In this document: positions 60,887 to 64,000 of the stretch, piece after piece
Layout: every line of letters starts with the position of its first letter
Numbering within the stretch: position 1 is the stretch's first letter
Origin: Streptomyces sp. CCM_MD2014
GTDB taxonomy: Bacteria; Actinomycetota; Actinomycetes; Streptomycetales; Streptomycetaceae
Length of the DNA: 64,000 bases
NCBI RefSeq assembly: GCF_000772045.1
Contig: NZ_CP009754.1
Span: forward strand, 620,001 to 684,000
Reading direction: 5' to 3'
The notes under the pieces: generated by a model
Told to the model about the DNA's origin: nothing
Databases searched by the model: none
Seen by the model: only the letters and a program-made list of their open reading frames with translations
Position numbers and translations under genes: made by a program

Positions 60887-62220
60887 TGACCGACCCCACC
60901 CACGCGCCCACGACCACCACCGCCGAGGCCCTGCGCGAGCGGGCCCTGACCACGCTGGTCACCGCCCGCGAGCGCACCACGCTGCTGACCGGCTGTGTGG
61001 AGGGCCCCGACCTGACCGCCCAGGTGTCGCCGCTGATGTCCCCGCTGGTGTGGGATCTGGCGCACATCGGCAACCAGGAGGAGCAGTGGCTGCTGCGGGC
61101 GGTCGCCGGGCAGGAGGCGATACGCCCGGAGATCGACAGTCTGTACGACGCCTTCGAGCATCCCCGCTCCGAGCGGCCGAGCCTGCCGCTGCTGTCGCCT
61201 GCCGAGGCCCGCCGGTACGCGGCCGACGTGCGCGGCCGGGCCCTGGACGTGCTGGAGCGGACCGCGTTCGACGGGACGCGGCTGACGGAAGCGGGCTTCG
61301 CCTTCGGAATGATCGCCCAGCACGAGCAGCAGCACGACGAGACCATGCTGATCACGCACCAGCTGCGCAGGGGTCCGCAGGCCCTGACCGCACCCGATCC
61401 CGATCCGGCGGGGCTGTTCACCGGACCGGCCGAGGTCCTGGTGCCGGGCGGTCCGTTCACGATGGGCACCTCGGCCGAGCCGTGGGCGCTGGACAACGAA
61501 CGCCCCGCGCACCGGCGCGAGGTCGCGCCGTTCTTCATCGACACCACCCCCGTGACCAACGGCGCCTACCAGGCGTTCATCGACGACGGCGGCTACGACG
61601 ACCCCCGCTGGTGGACTCCCCGAGGCTGGGACCACGTTCGCCGGCACTCCCTCACCGCCCCGCTGTTCTGGCGCCGGGACGGCGGGCAGTGGCTGCGGCG
61701 CCGCTTCGGGGTCACCGAGGCGGTCCCGGCCGAGGAGCCGGTGCTGCACGTGTGCTGGTACGAGGCCGACGCCTACGCCCGCTGGGCGGGACGCCGGCTG
61801 CCCACCGAGGCCGAGTGGGAGAAGGCCGCCCGGTGGGACCCGGCCGGCGAGCGCGCCATGCGCTACCCGTGGGGCGACGCCGACCCCGGCCCGGAACACG
61901 CCAACCTCGGGCAGCGGCACCTGCGCCCGGCACCCGCGGGCAGCTACCCGGCGGGCGAGTCGCCGCTCGGCGTACGGCAGCTGATCGGCGACGTCTGGGA
62001 GTGGACGTCGAGCGACTTCGCCCCGTACCCGGGATTCGAGGCGTTCCCGTACCGGGAGTACTCGGAGGTGTTCTTCGGCCCCGACTACAAGGTGCTGCGC
62101 GGCGGTTCCTTCGCCGTGGACGCGGTGGCCTGCCGGGGCACGTTCCGCAACTGGGACTACCCGATCCGGCGGCAGATCTTCTCCGGGTTCCGCACGGCCC
62201 GTTCGGCGGAGGGTTCCTGA
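60886..62220 (+). CDS. egtB: EgtB, iron-dependent sulfoxide synthase
   Basis: A 444-residue non-haem iron enzyme: N-terminal DinB-like half with iron ligands in PLVWDLAHIGNQEEQW and MIAQHEQQHDETMLITHQ (H-x3-H-x-E), and C-terminal formylglycine-enzyme-like half with PGGPFTMGTSAEPWALDNER, RLPTEAEWEKAARWDPAG and GDVWEWTSSDFAPYPGF. It joins gamma-glutamylcysteine to hercynine with O2. Starts in the egtA stop (TGATG) and overlaps egtC. Confidence 0.95.
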   Translation: MTDPTHAPTTTTAEALRERALTTLVTARERTTLLTGCVEGPDLTAQVSPLMSPLVWDLAHIGNQEEQWLLRAVAGQEAIRPEIDSLYDAFEHPRSERPSLPLLSPAEARRYAADVRGRALDVLERTAFDGTRLTEAGFAFGMIAQHEQQHDETMLITHQLRRGPQALTAPDPDPAGLFTGPAEVLVPGGPFTMGTSAEPWALDNERPAHRREVAPFFIDTTPVTNGAYQAFIDDGGYDDPRWWTPRGWDHVRRHSLTAPLFWRRDGGQWLRRRFGVTEAVPAEEPVLHVCWYEADAYARWAGRRLPTEAEWEKAARWDPAGERAMRYPWGDADPGPEHANLGQRHLRPAPAGSYPAGESPLGVRQLIGDVWEWTSSDFAPYPGFEAFPYREYSEVFFGPDYKVLRGGSFAVDAVACRGTFRNWDYPIRRQIFSGFRTARSAEGS

Positions 62221-63020
62221 TGTGCCGGCACCTGGCCTACACGGGCCCCGGGGAACCGCTCGGCGCGCTCCTCGTGACGCCGCCGCACGGTCTGTACCGC
62301 CAGTCCTGGGCGCCCCGGCACCAGCGGTACGGCACGGTCAACGCCGACGGGTTCGGCGTCGGCTGGTACGCCGAGGGCGACCCCGTCCCGGCCCGGTACC
62401 GCAGGGCGGGGCCGATCTGGGCGGACCAGTCCTTCGCCGACCTGGCCCGCGTCGTGCGCACCGGCGCGCTGCTGGCGGCCGTACGGGACGCGACGCTGGC
62501 CGGCGCCGACGCGGAGGCGGCCGCGGCACCGTTCGCCGCGGGGACCTGGCTGTTCAGCCACAACGGCGCCGTGCGGGGCTGGCCGGACTCGCTGGCGCCG
62601 GTGGCCGCGACGCTGCCGCCCGGTGAGTTGCTGTCGCTGGAGGCGCGCAACGACTCGGCGCTCGTGTGGGCGCTGGTGCTGGCCCGGCTGCGCGCCGGGG
62701 ACGACGAGGGCCGGGCGCTGACCGAGACGGTGCTGGAGGTCGCCGCGGCGGCCCCCGGTTCCCGGCTCAACCTGCTCCTCACCAACGGCTCCACCGTCAC
62801 CGCCACGACCTGGGGCGACACCCTGTGGTACCTGGCCCGTCCGGGCGGCGGCACGGTCGTCGCCTCGGAGCCCTACGACGACGGTCCCGGCTGGCAGGAG
62901 GTCCCCGACCGCACCCTGCTGACCGCGAGCCGCACCGACGTGCGGCTCACCCCGATCAAGGACCCGGGCGAGACCGCCCCCGCAGACGCTTTCGCCTCTG
63001 ACAAGGAGCCTCGAACGTGA
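62220..63020 (+). CDS. egtC: EgtC, class II glutamine amidotransferase-like hydrolase
   Basis: A 266-residue Ntn-hydrolase with Cys2 as nucleophile after Met removal (MCRHLAYTGPGEPLGALL), NADGFGVGWYAEGDPVPARY, LFSHNGAVRGWPDSL and LEARNDSALVWALVLAR. It removes the glutamyl group from the EgtB product. ATG overlaps the egtB stop by one base; the stop overlaps the egtD GTG. Confidence 0.95.
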   Translation: MCRHLAYTGPGEPLGALLVTPPHGLYRQSWAPRHQRYGTVNADGFGVGWYAEGDPVPARYRRAGPIWADQSFADLARVVRTGALLAAVRDATLAGADAEAAAAPFAAGTWLFSHNGAVRGWPDSLAPVAATLPPGELLSLEARNDSALVWALVLARLRAGDDEGRALTETVLEVAAAAPGSRLNLLLTNGSTVTATTWGDTLWYLARPGGGTVVASEPYDDGPGWQEVPDRTLLTASRTDVRLTPIKDPGETAPADAFASDKEPRT

Positions 63021-63988
63021 GCCAGTTCCGTCTGACCCGGACACTGCCCGAGGACGCCACGGACGCCGCGCTGCGTGCCGACGTCCTGGCGGGCCTGACG
63101 AGCACGCCCAAGTGGCTGCCGCCGAAGTGGTTCTACGACGCACGGGGCAGCGAGCTGTTCGAGGCGATCACCGCGCTGCCGGAGTACTACCCGACCCGGG
63201 CCGAGCGGGAGATCCTCGTCGACCGGGCCCGGGAGATCGCGGACGCGACCGGTGCCCGCACCCTGGTCGAGCTGGGCTCCGGCTCCTCGGAGAAGACACG
63301 CGTCCTGCTCGACGCGCTGACCGAGCGGAACGGGCTGCGCGGCTACGTGCCGGTCGACGTGAGCGAGAGCGCCCTCACCCAGGCCGGGCAGGCGCTCGTC
63401 GCCGAGCGTCCCGGCCTCCAGGTGCACGCGCTGATCGCCGACTTCACCGGAGGGCTGACGCTGCCCGACACACCGGGCCCGCGGCTGGTGGCGTTCCTCG
63501 GCGGCACCATCGGCAACCTGCTGCCCGAGGAGCGCGGCGCGTTCCTGGCCTCCGTCCGCGCCCTGCTCTCGCCGGGCGACGCTCTGCTGCTGGGCACGGA
63601 CCTGGTCAAGGACGAGGGGGTGCTGGTCCGCGCGTACGACGACGCGGCCGGGGTGACGGCCGAGTTCAACAAGAACGTGCTGTCGGTGGTGAACCGCGAA
63701 CTGGAGGCCGACTTCGTGCCCGCGGCCTTCGCGCACGTGGCGCTCTGGAACGCCGAACGGGAGTGGATCGAGATGCGGCTGCGCTCGCGCGCCGCGCAGA
63801 CCGTCAAGATCCAGGCGCTCGACCTGGTCGTGGACTTCGCGGACGGGGAGGAGTTGCGCACCGAGGTGTCCGCGAAGTTCCGGCGGGAGGGCGTGCGGGC
63901 CGAACTGGAGGCCGCCGGGCTCGATCTGGCCCACTGGTGGACGGACCGGGAGGGGCGCTTCGCCCTGTCGCTGAGCGTGGCGCGCTGA
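63017..63988 (+). CDS. egtD: EgtD, histidine N-alpha-methyltransferase
   Basis: A 323-residue SAM-dependent methyltransferase of the EgtD family: PPKWFYDARGSELFEAITAL, SAM motif TLVELGSGSSEKTRVLLDAL, VAFLGGTIGNLLPEERGAF and NAEREWIEMRLRS near the His-binding pocket. It converts histidine to hercynine in three steps, the first of the pathway. The GTG start overlaps the egtC stop (GTGA). EgtE (the lyase) is not in the window. Ends 12 nt before the window edge. Confidence 0.95.
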   Translation: MSQFRLTRTLPEDATDAALRADVLAGLTSTPKWLPPKWFYDARGSELFEAITALPEYYPTRAEREILVDRAREIADATGARTLVELGSGSSEKTRVLLDALTERNGLRGYVPVDVSESALTQAGQALVAERPGLQVHALIADFTGGLTLPDTPGPRLVAFLGGTIGNLLPEERGAFLASVRALLSPGDALLLGTDLVKDEGVLVRAYDDAAGVTAEFNKNVLSVVNRELEADFVPAAFAHVALWNAEREWIEMRLRSRAAQTVKIQALDLVVDFADGEELRTEVSAKFRREGVRAELEAAGLDLAHWWTDREGRFALSLSVAR

Positions 63989-64000
63989 GGTGCGGCGAGG

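Overview
The window is chromosomal DNA of a Streptomyces or very close relative. Base composition is very GC-rich with near-constant G/C at third codon positions, GTG/TTG starts and GTGA/ATGA stop-start overlaps are common, and the genes are typical of the genus: a SARP regulator, MerR/Lpd-type reductase plus SigR-type thioredoxin promoter, group 2 sigma factor, DUF6343, TerC, F420-type PPOX protein and the ergothioneine operon. I saw no rRNA, tRNA, IS element, prophage or CRISPR array; no computer scan was possible.

Layout. 1-2408: small DUF3140/DUF2945 genes, an acyl-CoA thioesterase-like protein and a quinone reductase-type dehydrogenase. 2556-14524: a complete sugar-polymer catabolic locus. 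It has two secreted DUF4185 (GH183) proteins, an L-fucose/D-arabinose isomerase-like enzyme, an FGGY kinase, a DUF2961 (GH172) protein, a sugar ABC importer (lipoprotein plus two permeases, no ATPase) and a LacI regulator. Three copies of one palindrome of the form GAAAT-n-GATTTC sit before the two divergent operons and before the regulator. The families together suggest uptake and breakdown of D-arabinan (the arabinose polymer of mycobacterial-type walls): endo-cleavage outside, import, exo-cleavage inside, then D-arabinose to D-ribulose to D-ribulose-5-phosphate. 14522-21525: small membrane proteins, a KDG kinase/KDPG aldolase pair, an acetyltransferase, and a quercetinase plus esterase group divergent from an AraC regulator.

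21675-27751: a two-gene unit with a 1737-residue caspase-STAND NTPase-WD40 protein (about 21 WD repeats) overlapping an alpha/beta hydrolase; this architecture resembles bacterial immune/cell-death systems. 28009-36936: a DHA2 exporter, a flavin dithiol oxidoreductase, XRE-cupin regulator and methyltransferase; then pirin, TPR protein, peptide deformylase, an Lpd-family flavoprotein and thioredoxin behind a good SigR-type promoter. 36956-46291: four regulators (LacI, TetR, LysR, sigma factor), an FMN reductase with twin TetR operators and a 60-bp perfect palindrome, a TerC protein, and a polysaccharide pyruvyl transferase-like protein with an acidic tail made of in-frame DNA repeats.

46333-59301: stress and regulatory genes (CBS, DUF296, SARP), a fluoroacetate-dehalogenase-like hydrolase, an MFS exporter, an apparent gene remnant, an ArsR/coiled-coil/MMPL set, an orphan PemK/MazF-like toxin facing a PARG-type macrodomain protein. 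59588-63988: egtABCD, four overlapping genes for ergothioneine biosynthesis.
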